Assembly (NCBI RefSeq): GCF_020091405.1
Contig: NZ_CP081903.1
Span: 3,100,501 to 3,164,500, forward strand
Origin: Bacteroides cellulosilyticus
Lineage (GTDB): Bacteria; Bacteroidota; Bacteroidia; Bacteroidales; Bacteroidaceae
DNA: 64,000 nucleotides
Reading direction: 5' to 3'
Within the stretch, counting starts at the first letter, position 1; every line of letters starts with the position of its first letter. Under the pieces are notes generated by a model. That model was not told the origin of the DNA. It saw only the letters and a list, made by a program, of their open reading frames with translations, and made no database searches. A program made the position numbers and the translations under genes. Of the stretch, positions 9,601 through 18,711 are shown one piece after another.

Positions 9601-11101
9601 AGCCTATTCCTAACCGGTCCGTGCTGTAAGGGGAAATAGTCCCTGCGGACGTAAGGTTGCCCACATAGCGCCATTGGCTGTCGTAGACACGTATTATTTT
9701 GTCTTTATTGCCCGTCCATATATATCCGTTGCGGTCCTGGTAAACGGCGCGGACGTTGCTTCCCGGGAATTCCGTGTCATCCGGGGCAGCGGTAAGCAAA
9801 TGGAAATGATTGGTATTGAAAGAGATCTTCTCCAGGCCGTTTCCGTATGAACCAAGCCATAAATTACCCTGTTTATCGGTAAAGACATTGGTCACCTTAT
9901 TGTCAGCGCTCCAGCCCGATTGCAGGGCCGGATTGTAAAACGGACGTATCCGGTTGTTCTTACGGTCGTACCAGGCAAGTCCTCCTCCCGAAGGATGTAC
10001 CCATAAAGAGCCGTTGACATCCTCGTATATATACATTTCCGGTCGGGAATCGACGATGTCTTTGCCGTACTTGTCTTGCAGAATGAAGTGATCGAACTGC
10101 TCGTTTTCAGGATTGAAGTGCGTCACTCCTTTAGTGTTGAGGCGTATCCATGCTTCACCGTTGGTATCGATATAGGCTGCTTTGATCTGATTGTCCTTTA
10201 ATGAAGGATAATTCCGGGTATTATAGTGACGATGGTTTCCGGAACTTTGTTCATATACAAAGAACCCGTCGCTGGCTGTGCCGATGAATAGCTTGTCCTT
10301 TTTGAGTTGTCGGATGGTTTTGATAGACGAGCCGGTGGGGAACTCTTGCCTTACAAACTGGCCGGTGTCCGGATTATATTCGTATACGCATCCTTGTTTG
10401 GAAGTGAAGTAGATGGTATGATTGTTTTCCAGTGCATCGTAAAAAGGCTGTTTGTCCTTTTCCGGAGGAGCGACGAAGTAAGAAGAAAGTTTCTCTTCAT
10501 TCCCGTCACGAGTCAGGCGGTATAATCCGTTCTCGGTAAGAATCCATTGGTTCTCCCGGCTATCCTGAAAGATAGACTTGATAGGCTCTGAGTATGAAAT
10601 CTGATGGGATTTGAAGAAGTCTGTGGCTTTCATTTCATGTGTTTCCGGATGAGTGGAAATATGAATCAATTCATTTTGTACGGTAATTATCCATACGTCT
10701 CCACATGGAAGCACATGCATGTCCAAAGACAGGTAGTTGTCGTAAGGGATAGCCTGGAACCGTTCAAGCCGCGGATTGAAACGATAGACCTGGTGATTGT
10801 AGCTTTGTACCCAGATATATCCGTATCTGTCTTCTTTAATATTGTCCAGACGGTTATTGCTCAATCCGATGCTGTCGCCCGGATGGGCTTTATAGTTGTT
10901 AAATGTATATCCATCAAATTTGTAGAGACCGTCCCAGGTAGCGAACCACATCACTCCTTTGTCATCTTGCAGGATGCTCATGATGGTATTCTGCGAGAGT
11001 CCGTCTTCTGAAGTATATTGTGTAAAGGTATGTGGTAATTGTCCGAAGCAGAAGCCGGTGGCAATTACGCAGAGGATTAGAAATATTCTGATTCTTCTCA
11101 T
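6680..11101 (-). CDS. Hybrid two-component system sensor/regulator (HTCS), copy 1
   Basis: One-protein sensor, kinase and transcription activator of PUL genes, 1473 residues. Order: signal peptide (about 1-20); two periplasmic beta-propellers made of Reg_prop repeats (for example ILQDDKGVMWFATWDGLYKF) to about residue 780; Y_Y_Y domain; transmembrane helix about 898-922; HisKA with phospho-His in SHELRTP (about 951); HATPase (NLLSNAFKYTP, DQGIGI, STGIGLSLV); receiver with phospho-Asp in ISDVMMP (about 1258) and Lys in TKPF; AraC-type HTH about 1365-1470. It sits 24 bp after hydrolase copy 2 on the same strand, so the two are likely co-transcribed. Very similar to the HTCS at 12363-16790. The ligand is presumably an oligosaccharide released by this locus. 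Confidence 0.96.
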   Translation of the reverse strand: MRRIRIFLILCVIATGFCFGQLPHTFTQYTSEDGLSQNTIMSILQDDKGVMWFATWDGLYKFDGYTFNNYKAHPGDSIGLSNNRLDNIKEDRYGYIWVQSYNHQVYRFNPRLERFQAIPYDNYLSLDMHVLPCGDVWIITVQNELIHISTHPETHEMKATDFFKSHQISYSEPIKSIFQDSRENQWILTENGLYRLTRDGNEEKLSSYFVAPPEKDKQPFYDALENNHTIYFTSKQGCVYEYNPDTGQFVRQEFPTGSSIKTIRQLKKDKLFIGTASDGFFVYEQSSGNHRHYNTRNYPSLKDNQIKAAYIDTNGEAWIRLNTKGVTHFNPENEQFDHFILQDKYGKDIVDSRPEMYIYEDVNGSLWVHPSGGGLAWYDRKNNRIRPFYNPALQSGWSADNKVTNVFTDKQGNLWLGSYGNGLEKISFNTNHFHLLTAAPDDTEFPGSNVRAVYQDRNGYIWTGNKDKIIRVYDSQWRYVGNLTSAGTISPYSTDRLGIGYSIIQDHEGTIWIGTKGNGLFAAKPQGKPLTYHLVQYSADANDVYSLSGNEIYSLHEDRQQRIWIATFEGGINYLERGTDKEADRFINYRNRLKNYPISQCYRTRFITSDTKGNIWIGSATGLLMCKGNFKEPEEIEFQRYCRISGNANSLSNNDVHNIYFTRKGEMYVATFGGGLNKLLSLEGAEARFQAYTMRDGLPSDVLLSIEEDPHGNLWCATEKELCKFIPSTDKIINYPSRAFPLRISFNEGAALRTESDYLLFNTVKGVLYFFPDSIHTSTYVPPIIFTRLQQAEKTVTPEEGGILTTHIDDTNLLTLPHDKNGFSIQFAALDMKYPGNISYSYKLEGFENNWNNIGNQRTATYTNLPKGHYTLKVRSTNSDGIWVENTRTLDINILPSFWETPWAYSLYVLFILLVIFTATYILFTIFRLKHKVSVEQEISDIKLRFFTNISHELRTPLTLIAGPVEQVLQHGKLNDEEREQLVLVERNTNRMLRLVNQILDFRKIQNKKMKMRVQQIDLIPFIRHIMESFNSLADEHQIDFSMDTEVASLKIWADSDKLEKILFNLLSNAFKYTPQGKQIKVMVQEEEKDVILAVEDQGIGIAENKQKSLFVRFENLVDKNLFNQASTGIGLSLVKELIDMHHGSISIRSKLGEGSCFSIRLQKGKEHFDETVEFILSDYVVSDTSPVCTGNQFSSLTGNEEENLNSEKETILIVEDNQELRFFIRTIFAQYFNVIEAENGNTGLEKSKLYMPDIIISDVMMPEKHGIEMVRELREEMTTSHIPIVMLTAKSTIESKIEGMKLGADDYITKPFSAAYLKARIFNLLEQRKKLQALYCASLLPASTEQPLAGKKETTTPALSPNDQKFMDKVMETIEKHLDNGDLTVEDIAGEVNMSRSVFFKKLKTLTGLSPVEFLREIRMKRAAQLIETEEYNMAQIAYMVGLNDSHYFSKCFKQQYGMTPTEYKESRKQNN

Positions 11102-11125
11102 GGTTAGTGTATTACTGGATACGCT

Positions 11126-12280
11126 TTATTTCAGCCATTTATTGAAAAACTCCAAAGTCTCTTTCTGCATTTCCTTATTGAAGAAGTGTTTCTCTTCCCA
11201 TATCTTGGTAACCAGGCGGTCGGCAGCCTTCTGGCTCTGCCAGACAGCCTGCATGGTGTCATAGGCATCTTTAACACCTTCTACCGGAAACAACTTGTCC
11301 CGGCTTCCATTGAAAAACAGGGTGGGTTTCGGGCAGGCGATGCTTGCCGTATGCGGATAATCCAGATAGCGGCGCAGGTTCGGTATCAGCATGGAATAGG
11401 CTGATCCGCCTTTGTTTTGGTTGTTGGTGAGTGTCATCAGGTGTTCGGTGGTGTTCATCCAGCAAATGGAGGCGGAGACTTTTATACAGTCGGTGATGGC
11501 GGAGAGCATCCAGGAACGGTAGGCTCCCATGGAGAAACCTACGCATCCTACTTTATTTTTATCCACAAATGGCAGTGAGGCCACGAACTCCGCACTTCGC
11601 ACATCATCCATATTGATGAACGCTCCCCATGAACTCCCCATTTGCAGGAAGTTGGAAGCTAATGCTTGTTGTCCGTCATAGTTCACCCCTTCCTTTCTGC
11701 CACGTTCACCCCAGAACAAGGCATCGATGGAAAGTACCACATAGCCGTGTTCGGCAAAATAGTCTCCTGTATATTGGCCGTCATAGCAGCCTATAGCCCA
11801 TTTGTCGGCGTCCGCTATGATTTCAGCGTTTACACCGAACGGGCGTACCATTTTTTCCTTACCGATGGAGAAGTGCGCGCCATGATCGTGCAGCATGACG
11901 ACTGCCGGAAAGGGACCGTCACCGTCCGGTACTAACAGGTAGGCGGGAATACGACACCATTCCGATACGTTAAATAGTATTTTTTGAGCCTTGTATCCGT
12001 TGCGCTGTTCGGTAGCAATTACCGTCATGGCATAATCGGTAGGGGCGGGAGGCAAAATCTGCATACAGTCCAATAGGGTTTCCCGTGCCTGGGCACGCCA
12101 TTTATCAAACTTGCGGATAGGGGAGTTTCCCCACGCTGCCGGGTAAGTGAGCTGTTGTTTCAATTGCTCATAGAAGATCGGCATGTTCTTGACAACACCA
12201 TATGCGGTGGTATCGGTTTGAGCAATCATACTGAGATGTCCGGAGAGAACAATCAAGAAAATGGTTGTAATGCGTTTCAT
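11126..12280 (-). CDS. Secreted alpha/beta hydrolase, likely carbohydrate esterase (copy 2)
   Basis: Paralogue of the hydrolase at 5118-6269, 384 against 383 residues, sharing for example LTYPAAWGNSP, VPDGDGPFPAVVMLHDHG, IGKEKMVRPFGV and DALFWGERGRKEGV. Signal peptide about 1-20. Catalytic pieces: Ser in GFSMGAYRSW, Asp in NGSRDKLFP, His in WEEKHFF. The His context differs from copy 1 (PHDCG), and the motif after the nucleophile differs slightly, so specificity may differ. It starts the unit that continues into the HTCS gene at 6680-11101 and is divergent from the second HTCS. Exported, probably periplasmic; esterase activity on pectic sugars is inferred. Confidence 0.88.
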   Translation of the reverse strand: MKRITTIFLIVLSGHLSMIAQTDTTAYGVVKNMPIFYEQLKQQLTYPAAWGNSPIRKFDKWRAQARETLLDCMQILPPAPTDYAMTVIATEQRNGYKAQKILFNVSEWCRIPAYLLVPDGDGPFPAVVMLHDHGAHFSIGKEKMVRPFGVNAEIIADADKWAIGCYDGQYTGDYFAEHGYVVLSIDALFWGERGRKEGVNYDGQQALASNFLQMGSSWGAFINMDDVRSAEFVASLPFVDKNKVGCVGFSMGAYRSWMLSAITDCIKVSASICWMNTTEHLMTLTNNQNKGGSAYSMLIPNLRRYLDYPHTASIACPKPTLFFNGSRDKLFPVEGVKDAYDTMQAVWQSQKAADRLVTKIWEEKHFFNKEMQKETLEFFNKWLK

Positions 12281-12304
12281 GGTCAGTGGTTGTTAAAATC
12301 TAAA

Positions 12305-12342
12305 CAAAGATACATGATTTTTCTATGAAATACGTATCTTTA
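12305..12342. promoter_or_regulatory. Mirror-image -7 boxes between hydrolase 2 and HTCS 2
   Basis: TATCTTTG on the minus strand (12305-12312) matches the Bacteroides -7 box for the hydrolase gene. TATCTTTA on the plus strand (12335-12342) is a near match for the HTCS gene. The shared AAAGATAC (12306-12313) and GTATCTTT (12334-12341) form an inverted repeat with a 20-bp spacer. No good -33 element is seen for either. Confidence 0.55.
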
Positions 12343-12362
12343 CCGCATAGAATAAGCCTGTT

Positions 12363-15300
12363 ATGATGAAAAAAATCTTATATCTGATCCTTGGGTTGAT
12401 AGGTGTGTTGTCAGTAAAAGCGCAGCCGGATTGTTTTTTCACCCATTATTCGTCTGAAGACGGACTTTCTCAAAATACAGTAATGAGCATCCTGCAAGAC
12501 CGCAAGGGGAATATTTGGCTTGCTACCTGGGATGGCATTAATAAGTTCAATGGTTATTCATTTAAAACGTATAAGGCGCGGCTTGATAATCGTATCGTGC
12601 TGAGCCATAATCGTGTAGACCATATGCTGGAAGACAAGTATGGCTTCCTTTGGCTACAAACCTATGACAATCACGCCTATCGCTTCGATCCCCGTACGGA
12701 AACGTTTGAGCGTGCGCCGGGTGATGATGAAGAGGGGGGCACAGCCAATATAACGAATATCAAAGTCCTTCCGGGTGGTTCGGTATGGTTGCTGACGGAG
12801 ACTGAAGGGGTGATCCGGGTGGCAACTGATCCGCAGGATTATAGCCTGACTTCCCAATATTATTCTACTCAATCGGGACAGTTTTCCGCCTCACGTGTGC
12901 TTCAGGTATATGAGGACCGGGCAGGTAATGAATGGATATTGTCTGATAACGGATTAGGGATGTTGGCACCCGGAGAGGAATTACCGGTCTTTTATTTCGC
13001 GGAAACTGCAGATCGGGAGAGGAAAGGCGGACAGGCCTTTTATTCCTGTTTGGAGCATGGTCCCGAAATCTATTTCGGATCGGATAACGGGCGCGTATGG
13101 CGCTATCAGAAGGAGAGCGGGCAGTTTTTGTTGCTGAGCCTGCCGGTTTCATCCCATATTGTGGCAATCAATCATATAGATGGAAATGAGATCATACTGA
13201 CCACTTCGAAAGACGGATTCTTTACTTATAAATGTGATACAAAGAAGACAGAACACTTCCCTGCCTCCCGTTTTCCTGATGCACCGATTCATGGTACTTA
13301 TGTGGATAAAGCATCGGAAGTATGGTTCGAGCAACATATTCCGGGTACAGTGGTACACTTTAATCCGCGTACACAGGTCTTAAAGCGTGAAGTAATAGCC
13401 GTGGAACCTACCAGTACGGACCGTTCTCGTCCGGCTTTCCATGCACATGAAGATATCAACGGCGTACTTTGGGTACATCCGTATGGCGGCGGTTTCTCAT
13501 ATTTTGACCGTGAAAGTAATAGTCTGCGTCCGTTCTATAATGAGTTGTCAGGGCATGAATGGCGCTTTTCCAATAAAATACATACTGCTTTTTCCGACAA
13601 TCAGGGGAATCTGTGGATGTGCACTCACTCTAAGGGATTGGAGAAGGTTACTTTCCGTCCGTCTCAGTTTGGCATCGTAACGCCGGTACCACACGATTAT
13701 GAGTCATTGAGCAACGAAGTACGAGCTCTTTGCGAAGATGCAGACCAAAATTTATGGGTAGGCTTGAAAGATGGTAAACTACGGATATATGATAAGAACC
13801 GTGTAAATAAGGGCTATCTGACCGAAAACGGTACTGTGTCGCACAGTGGTACTCCGTTGCGTGGTAATGTTTATTTCATCTTGCAGGACAGTAAACAGAA
13901 TTTCTGGATTGCAACCAAAGGGGATGGCCTGGTGAAAGCAGAAAAACAGAGAGATAGCTATCACTATAAGCTGACCCGTTATCAGCATCAGGAAGGTGAT
14001 ATTTATAGTTTGAGTGACGATAACGTTTATTGTGTATACGAAGATAAGCATGGACGCATCTGGATTGCTACATTTGCAGGCGGCATCAATTATATGGCGC
14101 ACAATCAGGGTGGTAAGGAGATTTTCGTGAACCATCGTAATAACCTGAAAGGATATCCTATTGATTATTGTTACAAAGCCCGTTTTATAACAGGTGATGA
14201 TCAGGGGCATATCTGGATAGGAACTACCGTGGGCGCTTTGATGATGGATGCAGACTTCAAGAATCCCGAAGATGTGAAGTTCCGTCATTTTCTGCGTGTT
14301 CCGGACGATGAGCATAGCCTAAGCAATAATGATGTGCATTGGATTGTATCTACCCGGGATAAGGAACTCTTTATTGCAACATTTGGCGGGGGACTGAATA
14401 AGTTGGTATCGCTGGATGAGAACGGTAATGCCAGTTTCAAGTCTTATACGGTACAGGACGGTCTGCCTTCGGATGTGTTGCTTTCCATACAGGAGGATAA
14501 AGCCGGTAATTTATGGCTCAGTTCGGAAAACGGTATCAGTAAGTTTATTCCTTCCGAGGAGAAATTTGAGAATTATGCCGATAAGGAGATATTTTTCCGG
14601 GTACGTTTCAGTGAAGCGGCTTCGGAATATACTGCTTCCGGTAATATACTTTTCGGGGCAAGTACAGGTATTTTCTATTTCAATCCCGATTCCATCGGGA
14701 AGAGTAATTATGTGCCGCCAATGGTTTTCTCCAAGTTGCTGGTGGCGAATGTAGACGTGGTGCCGGGACGAGGTTCCGTACTGAAACAAGGATTGGATGA
14801 TACCAGAAAGCTGGTTCTCTCGCATCGGGAGAATATTTTCACCATACAGTTTGCTGCACTCGACTATTCCGCACCTTCCGAAATACAGTATGCTTATATC
14901 CTGGAAGGTTTTGAAAAGGCTTGGAACTATGTAGGCAAACAGCGTGTGGCTACTTATACCAACTTGCCAAAAGGACATTATATCTTTAAAGTCCGTTCTA
15001 CCAACAGTGACGGTATATGGACTGAAAACACGCGTACATTGGACATTGAGATACTACCTTCCTTCTGGGAAACTCCGTTTGCTTATTTCCTGTATGTGCT
15101 TTTCTTCATCATGATTATTGTAGCGGCGGTGTATATCTTGTTCACTATTTATCGCTTGAAGCATGAGGTGTCCGTCGAGCAACAAATGACGGATATGAAA
15201 CTGCGTTTCTTTACTGATATCTCTCATGAACTGCGCACTCCGCTGACTTTGATTTCAGGCCCTGTGGAATATATACTGGGGAATACCAAACTTCCGGATG

Positions 15301-16790
15301 ATGCCCGTGAACAGTTACAGGTGGTAGAACGGAATACGAACCGTATGTTGAGGCTTATCAACCAGATACTGGACTTTCGGAAGATACAGAACCGGAAAAT
15401 GAAGATGCAGGTTCAACGTATGGATGTAGTGGCTTTTACTCGCAAGATCATGGCGAACTTCGAGTCCGTTGCCGAAGAACATCAGATAGACTTCCTGTTT
15501 GAAACGGAGAAGGAAGAACTGTATCTTTGGGTAGATGCGGATAAATTTGAGAAGATCGTATTCAATCTGCTTTCCAATGCTTTTAAGTACACTCCGAATG
15601 GAAAGATGATCACGGTGCTTGTGCGTGAAGATGAGAAATCTGTTTCCGTAAGTGTGGAAGATCAGGGAATAGGTATTGCGGATAATAAGAAAAAGTCGTT
15701 GTTTGTCCGTTTTGAGAATCTGGTAGACCGCAATCTGTTCAATCAGTCCAGCACCGGCATTGGTTTGTCATTGGTGAAGGAATTGGTAGAAATGCATAAG
15801 GCGACCATTACCGTTGATAGTAAGTTAGGAGAGGGGAGTTGCTTTAAGGTGGATTTCCTGAAAGGTAAAGAACATTATGATGAATCGGTGGAATTCTTGC
15901 AGGATGATGCCACAGTGAGTATGGAAGTCGCAGAACAGGTGACCGATATTGTTATACCGGATTCCGACCCTCAGGGAACTATGTTGCTTGTGGAAGATAA
16001 TTCGGAACTCCGTCTGTTCCTGCGCAGCATCTTTGCTTCCGAGTACAGAATCGTAGAAGCGGTGGATGGTATGCAAGGTTGGGGTAAAGCTTTGAAATTC
16101 CTCCCGGATATCATTATTAGTGATGTAATGATGCCCGGAAAGGATGGCATCACCATGACGCGTGAACTACGTGCCGATATGACCACCAGTCATATTCCCA
16201 TTGTATTGTTGACGGCCAAGACTTCCATTGAAAGCAAATTGGAGGGGTTGGAGTATGGAGCGGACGATTACATCACGAAGCCGTTCAGTGCCACTTATCT
16301 GAAAGCACGCGTAAAGAACCTGCTCACACAGCGCCGGAAGTTACAGGGTATCTATCGGGATAACCTAATGACGGGAAATGTAACAGCTGACTCAACGGAA
16401 GAAACAGTAGAAGAGCAAGGACCGGAAATGTCTCCGAATGATCGTAAGTTTATGGACAAACTGGTGGAACTAATGGAGAAGAATATGGATAATGGAGAAT
16501 TGGTAGTAGACGACTTGGTGCAGGAACTGGCAGTCAGCCGTTCAGTCTTTTTTAAGAAACTGAAGACACTGACGGGGTTGGCACCTATTGAGTTTATTAA
16601 GGAAATGCGTATCAAGCGTGCCGTGCAATTCATTGAAACCGGAGAATATTCCATGACTCAGATCTCTTATATGGTGGGTATTAATGATCCCCGTTATTTC
16701 AGCAAATGCTTCAAACAGAAGATGGGAATGACTCCGACTGAGTATCGGGATAAGGGAATGAATAAGATCAATTCGTCAAAAAACACATGA
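12363..16790 (+). CDS. Hybrid two-component system sensor/regulator (HTCS), copy 2
   Basis: 1475 residues with the same architecture as copy 1: signal peptide (about 1-20), Reg_prop propellers beginning FTHYSSEDGLSQNTVMSILQ, Y_Y_Y domain, membrane helix about 905-930, HisKA (phospho-His in SHELRTP, about 956), HATPase (NLLSNAFKYTP, STGIGLSLV), receiver (phospho-Asp in ISDVMMPGKDG, about 1254; Lys in TKPF) and AraC-type HTH (about 1370-1465). The DNA-binding halves are much alike (SRSVFFKKLKTLTGL in both), whereas stretches of the sensor differ. So the pair may sense different sugars and read related sites. Monocistronic; divergent from hydrolase copy 2. Confidence 0.96.
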   Translation: MMKKILYLILGLIGVLSVKAQPDCFFTHYSSEDGLSQNTVMSILQDRKGNIWLATWDGINKFNGYSFKTYKARLDNRIVLSHNRVDHMLEDKYGFLWLQTYDNHAYRFDPRTETFERAPGDDEEGGTANITNIKVLPGGSVWLLTETEGVIRVATDPQDYSLTSQYYSTQSGQFSASRVLQVYEDRAGNEWILSDNGLGMLAPGEELPVFYFAETADRERKGGQAFYSCLEHGPEIYFGSDNGRVWRYQKESGQFLLLSLPVSSHIVAINHIDGNEIILTTSKDGFFTYKCDTKKTEHFPASRFPDAPIHGTYVDKASEVWFEQHIPGTVVHFNPRTQVLKREVIAVEPTSTDRSRPAFHAHEDINGVLWVHPYGGGFSYFDRESNSLRPFYNELSGHEWRFSNKIHTAFSDNQGNLWMCTHSKGLEKVTFRPSQFGIVTPVPHDYESLSNEVRALCEDADQNLWVGLKDGKLRIYDKNRVNKGYLTENGTVSHSGTPLRGNVYFILQDSKQNFWIATKGDGLVKAEKQRDSYHYKLTRYQHQEGDIYSLSDDNVYCVYEDKHGRIWIATFAGGINYMAHNQGGKEIFVNHRNNLKGYPIDYCYKARFITGDDQGHIWIGTTVGALMMDADFKNPEDVKFRHFLRVPDDEHSLSNNDVHWIVSTRDKELFIATFGGGLNKLVSLDENGNASFKSYTVQDGLPSDVLLSIQEDKAGNLWLSSENGISKFIPSEEKFENYADKEIFFRVRFSEAASEYTASGNILFGASTGIFYFNPDSIGKSNYVPPMVFSKLLVANVDVVPGRGSVLKQGLDDTRKLVLSHRENIFTIQFAALDYSAPSEIQYAYILEGFEKAWNYVGKQRVATYTNLPKGHYIFKVRSTNSDGIWTENTRTLDIEILPSFWETPFAYFLYVLFFIMIIVAAVYILFTIYRLKHEVSVEQQMTDMKLRFFTDISHELRTPLTLISGPVEYILGNTKLPDDAREQLQVVERNTNRMLRLINQILDFRKIQNRKMKMQVQRMDVVAFTRKIMANFESVAEEHQIDFLFETEKEELYLWVDADKFEKIVFNLLSNAFKYTPNGKMITVLVREDEKSVSVSVEDQGIGIADNKKKSLFVRFENLVDRNLFNQSSTGIGLSLVKELVEMHKATITVDSKLGEGSCFKVDFLKGKEHYDESVEFLQDDATVSMEVAEQVTDIVIPDSDPQGTMLLVEDNSELRLFLRSIFASEYRIVEAVDGMQGWGKALKFLPDIIISDVMMPGKDGITMTRELRADMTTSHIPIVLLTAKTSIESKLEGLEYGADDYITKPFSATYLKARVKNLLTQRRKLQGIYRDNLMTGNVTADSTEETVEEQGPEMSPNDRKFMDKLVELMEKNMDNGELVVDDLVQELAVSRSVFFKKLKTLTGLAPIEFIKEMRIKRAVQFIETGEYSMTQISYMVGINDPRYFSKCFKQKMGMTPTEYRDKGMNKINSSKNT

Positions 16791-16972
16791 ATTCATCAAA
16801 ATGGACATCTTTGTAAACTTATATGGGTCTGATAAACAGTCGATTGCTAAATTATGCAGAAAATACTGATTTATGGAGTTACATTTTGTATTTTCTATAT
16901 ACTTTTGCCCGTGTCGTAAAGCTAAGAAGATGATAATTACTTGAATTCAAGAAATTATGGCTGGTTAGGGTT

Positions 16973-17000
16973 AAGAGGATGTCTCCAGGGACATCCTCTT
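16973..17000. terminator. Bidirectional terminator between convergent HTCS 2 and GH140 genes
   Basis: Perfect 11-bp arms AAGAGGATGTC (16973-16983) and GACATCCTCTT (16990-17000) around a 6-nt loop. GTTTTTATT follows on the plus strand. It serves the HTCS gene and lies 18 nt after the GH140 stop on the other strand. Confidence 0.9.
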
Positions 17001-17017
17001 GTTTTTATTAAAACTAT

Positions 17018-18427
17018 CTATTGCAATGCTTCTATATACTTCCGGGTTCCGTCTGTTAGGATGAGTACCCAGTCATTGCCGTTTGAATGACCGCCTTCAG
17101 GCTGGAACGTTTCTACTTTTGAACTAAACTCACCGATATAAGATAGCTCTGCATTGCGTGGTGAATACCACCAAGCCTTTTTAGTCTTTCCATGAATCTT
17201 GCTGAGGTTTATTTGCATGGGGCGTCCGGTATAGTTGTACACTAACATATAGTCGTTGCCACGTGTTGCAATGAGACGTTCATACTTTGTGCCGTTATCG
17301 CCGGCTATGCAACTCTGGTCGGCTACTCTTTCAAAGAAGGGAAAAGCAAGTATCAGTTTTTTCAAATATTGCATCTGGTTGAATCCGGGATCTTTCAGGG
17401 CTTCATACCATAATTTGGTAGCACCGTAGGCTGGATTAACTCCCGGCTTTAGGAATTGCATGATGGAGCTATGACCGTACGTATGGCCGAATGAACCGGC
17501 AAAAACCGACCAGTAAGCATATCTGCGTACATCGCTGTCTTTCCAGAAACCTTCCTTAGGGTCGTGAAGTCCTTGGGGAATGGCCTCATAAGACGGCTCT
17601 CCATCAATAACCGGACGTAGTGGTTTTTGAGCAAGACTATGTTCCACATATCGCCAGTTGTCTTCTTCTGTGCCTTGTGGTAACAGTGTTTTTTTGTCAT
17701 CTTTGCTTTGTCCGTAGCGGCGGTGTCCACTTTGGAACATATTGAAATCCAGCCAAGGGGCATCGTTGAACCATTCTGCCGAGAGTGTCCTTCCGAAAGG
17801 ATGGAAAGTCATGAGATGGTTCTTATCAATGGATTTAATGGTGTTGGCAAGCATATTCCAGACTTCGGTTTTGATGTTTCCATAGATATCTCCGCCAATC
17901 ATCCAGATGATGTTGGGGCGATCTTTGTAACGGTTGGCGAGAAAAGTACCATAAGCCTTGGCTTCTTCCACATTCATTTTTCCACTTTTTACCAGCCCGC
18001 CCCAGATGCAGACCATACCGATATAAATCCCTCTGCGGGCGGCGGCATCGATGATAAAGTCCATATGATCCCAATATCCATATATACCCGGTCGGTTGAT
18101 ATTGGAGAAATCAAATCCATTCGGCATAGATGATTGTCCATAAAAGTTCATGGCAGGTACCCCGTTGATGGTTTGTACCTGTACTACGTTGAAGCCTGCT
18201 TGTTTGCATTGTTCAAGATAGTATTCCGCTTCATCCCGGTTCAACCTTTCGGGAAGCAGCCAACCGGTATCTCCGAGCCAGAAGAAGGGAGAGCCATTCG
18301 TATGCTGAAGGTAGCGGGAGTTCTCTGAAACTTGCAGTGAACCATTCTCCCAAGAGAGAGATTGGCGTTGCGGTAATGCTTGGAGGCATACGCAGATAAA
18401 TGATAAACAGAATAATACTTTCTTCAT
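17018..18427 (-). CDS. GH140-like glycoside hydrolase (DUF4038), putative apiosidase
   Basis: Secreted enzyme of 469 residues, signal peptide about 1-20. The N-terminal TIM barrel of the DUF4038 type is recognisable from RYLQHTNGSPFFWLGDTGW, NRDEAEYYLEQCKQAGFNVVQVQT and GGDIYGNI; the C-terminal part (MLVYNYTGRPMQINL, TKKAWWYSPRNAEL) is the putative collagen-binding beta domain usual in these proteins. The characterised GH140 member BT1012 removes side chains at apiose in rhamnogalacturonan II. Candidate carboxylates are the Asp in WMIGGD and the Glu in VIDGEPSYE; I have not verified the catalytic pair. It is alone, with a leader of about 220 nt that holds a 22-bp-spaced direct repeat. Family call firm; apiose specificity inferred. 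Confidence 0.85.
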   Translation of the reverse strand: MKKVLFCLSFICVCLQALPQRQSLSWENGSLQVSENSRYLQHTNGSPFFWLGDTGWLLPERLNRDEAEYYLEQCKQAGFNVVQVQTINGVPAMNFYGQSSMPNGFDFSNINRPGIYGYWDHMDFIIDAAARRGIYIGMVCIWGGLVKSGKMNVEEAKAYGTFLANRYKDRPNIIWMIGGDIYGNIKTEVWNMLANTIKSIDKNHLMTFHPFGRTLSAEWFNDAPWLDFNMFQSGHRRYGQSKDDKKTLLPQGTEEDNWRYVEHSLAQKPLRPVIDGEPSYEAIPQGLHDPKEGFWKDSDVRRYAYWSVFAGSFGHTYGHSSIMQFLKPGVNPAYGATKLWYEALKDPGFNQMQYLKKLILAFPFFERVADQSCIAGDNGTKYERLIATRGNDYMLVYNYTGRPMQINLSKIHGKTKKAWWYSPRNAELSYIGEFSSKVETFQPEGGHSNGNDWVLILTDGTRKYIEALQ

Positions 18428-18647
18428 GATATAGCTTCTTTTGATTTTTGTAATGTTTTAAAAATGACTTGGTATAAATGGGCGTTTTATTTTTCCAGTT
18501 AGAGAAGTCTTTTTTCCCAGTTAGAGAAAAATAATTTAGTAATAGGGGAACAATAAATTGGGGGATAAACCGGCATTTGTGTACCAAGTTATTTTTTTAA
18601 GCCTTACATAAATGTTCCGTCAATAGTGGTTTGCACTTATGTATATG
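18428..18647 (-). promoter_or_regulatory. Long leader of the GH140 gene with paired direct repeat
   Basis: Non-coding as far as I can see. CCAGTTAGAGAA occurs at 18495-18506 and again at 18517-18528, exactly 22 bp apart, suggesting a two-site recognition element for a regulator such as an HTCS, or part of the leader RNA. A -7 box lies further upstream at 18648-18655. Confidence 0.45.
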
Positions 18648-18655
18648 CAAAAATA
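18648..18655 (-). promoter_or_regulatory. Candidate -7 box for the GH140 gene
   Basis: TATTTTTG on the minus strand fits TAnnTTTG. It would give a leader of roughly 215 nt. No clear -33 element, as expected if the promoter depends on an activator. Confidence 0.4.
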
Positions 18656-18711
18656 GAAGTTTATAGCTATAATAAGGAAGAAAATATGGTTATTTTGGGG
18701 TAAATGATGAT

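Noticed and set aside
9069..9888. Several 60-75 residue frames opposite or out of frame with the HTCS gene
   Set aside because: They are Arg/Gln-rich shadows produced by the codon use of the real gene.
16791..17017. Possible small gene after HTCS 2
   Set aside because: No open frame with a plausible start; the only clear feature is the terminator at 16973-17000.
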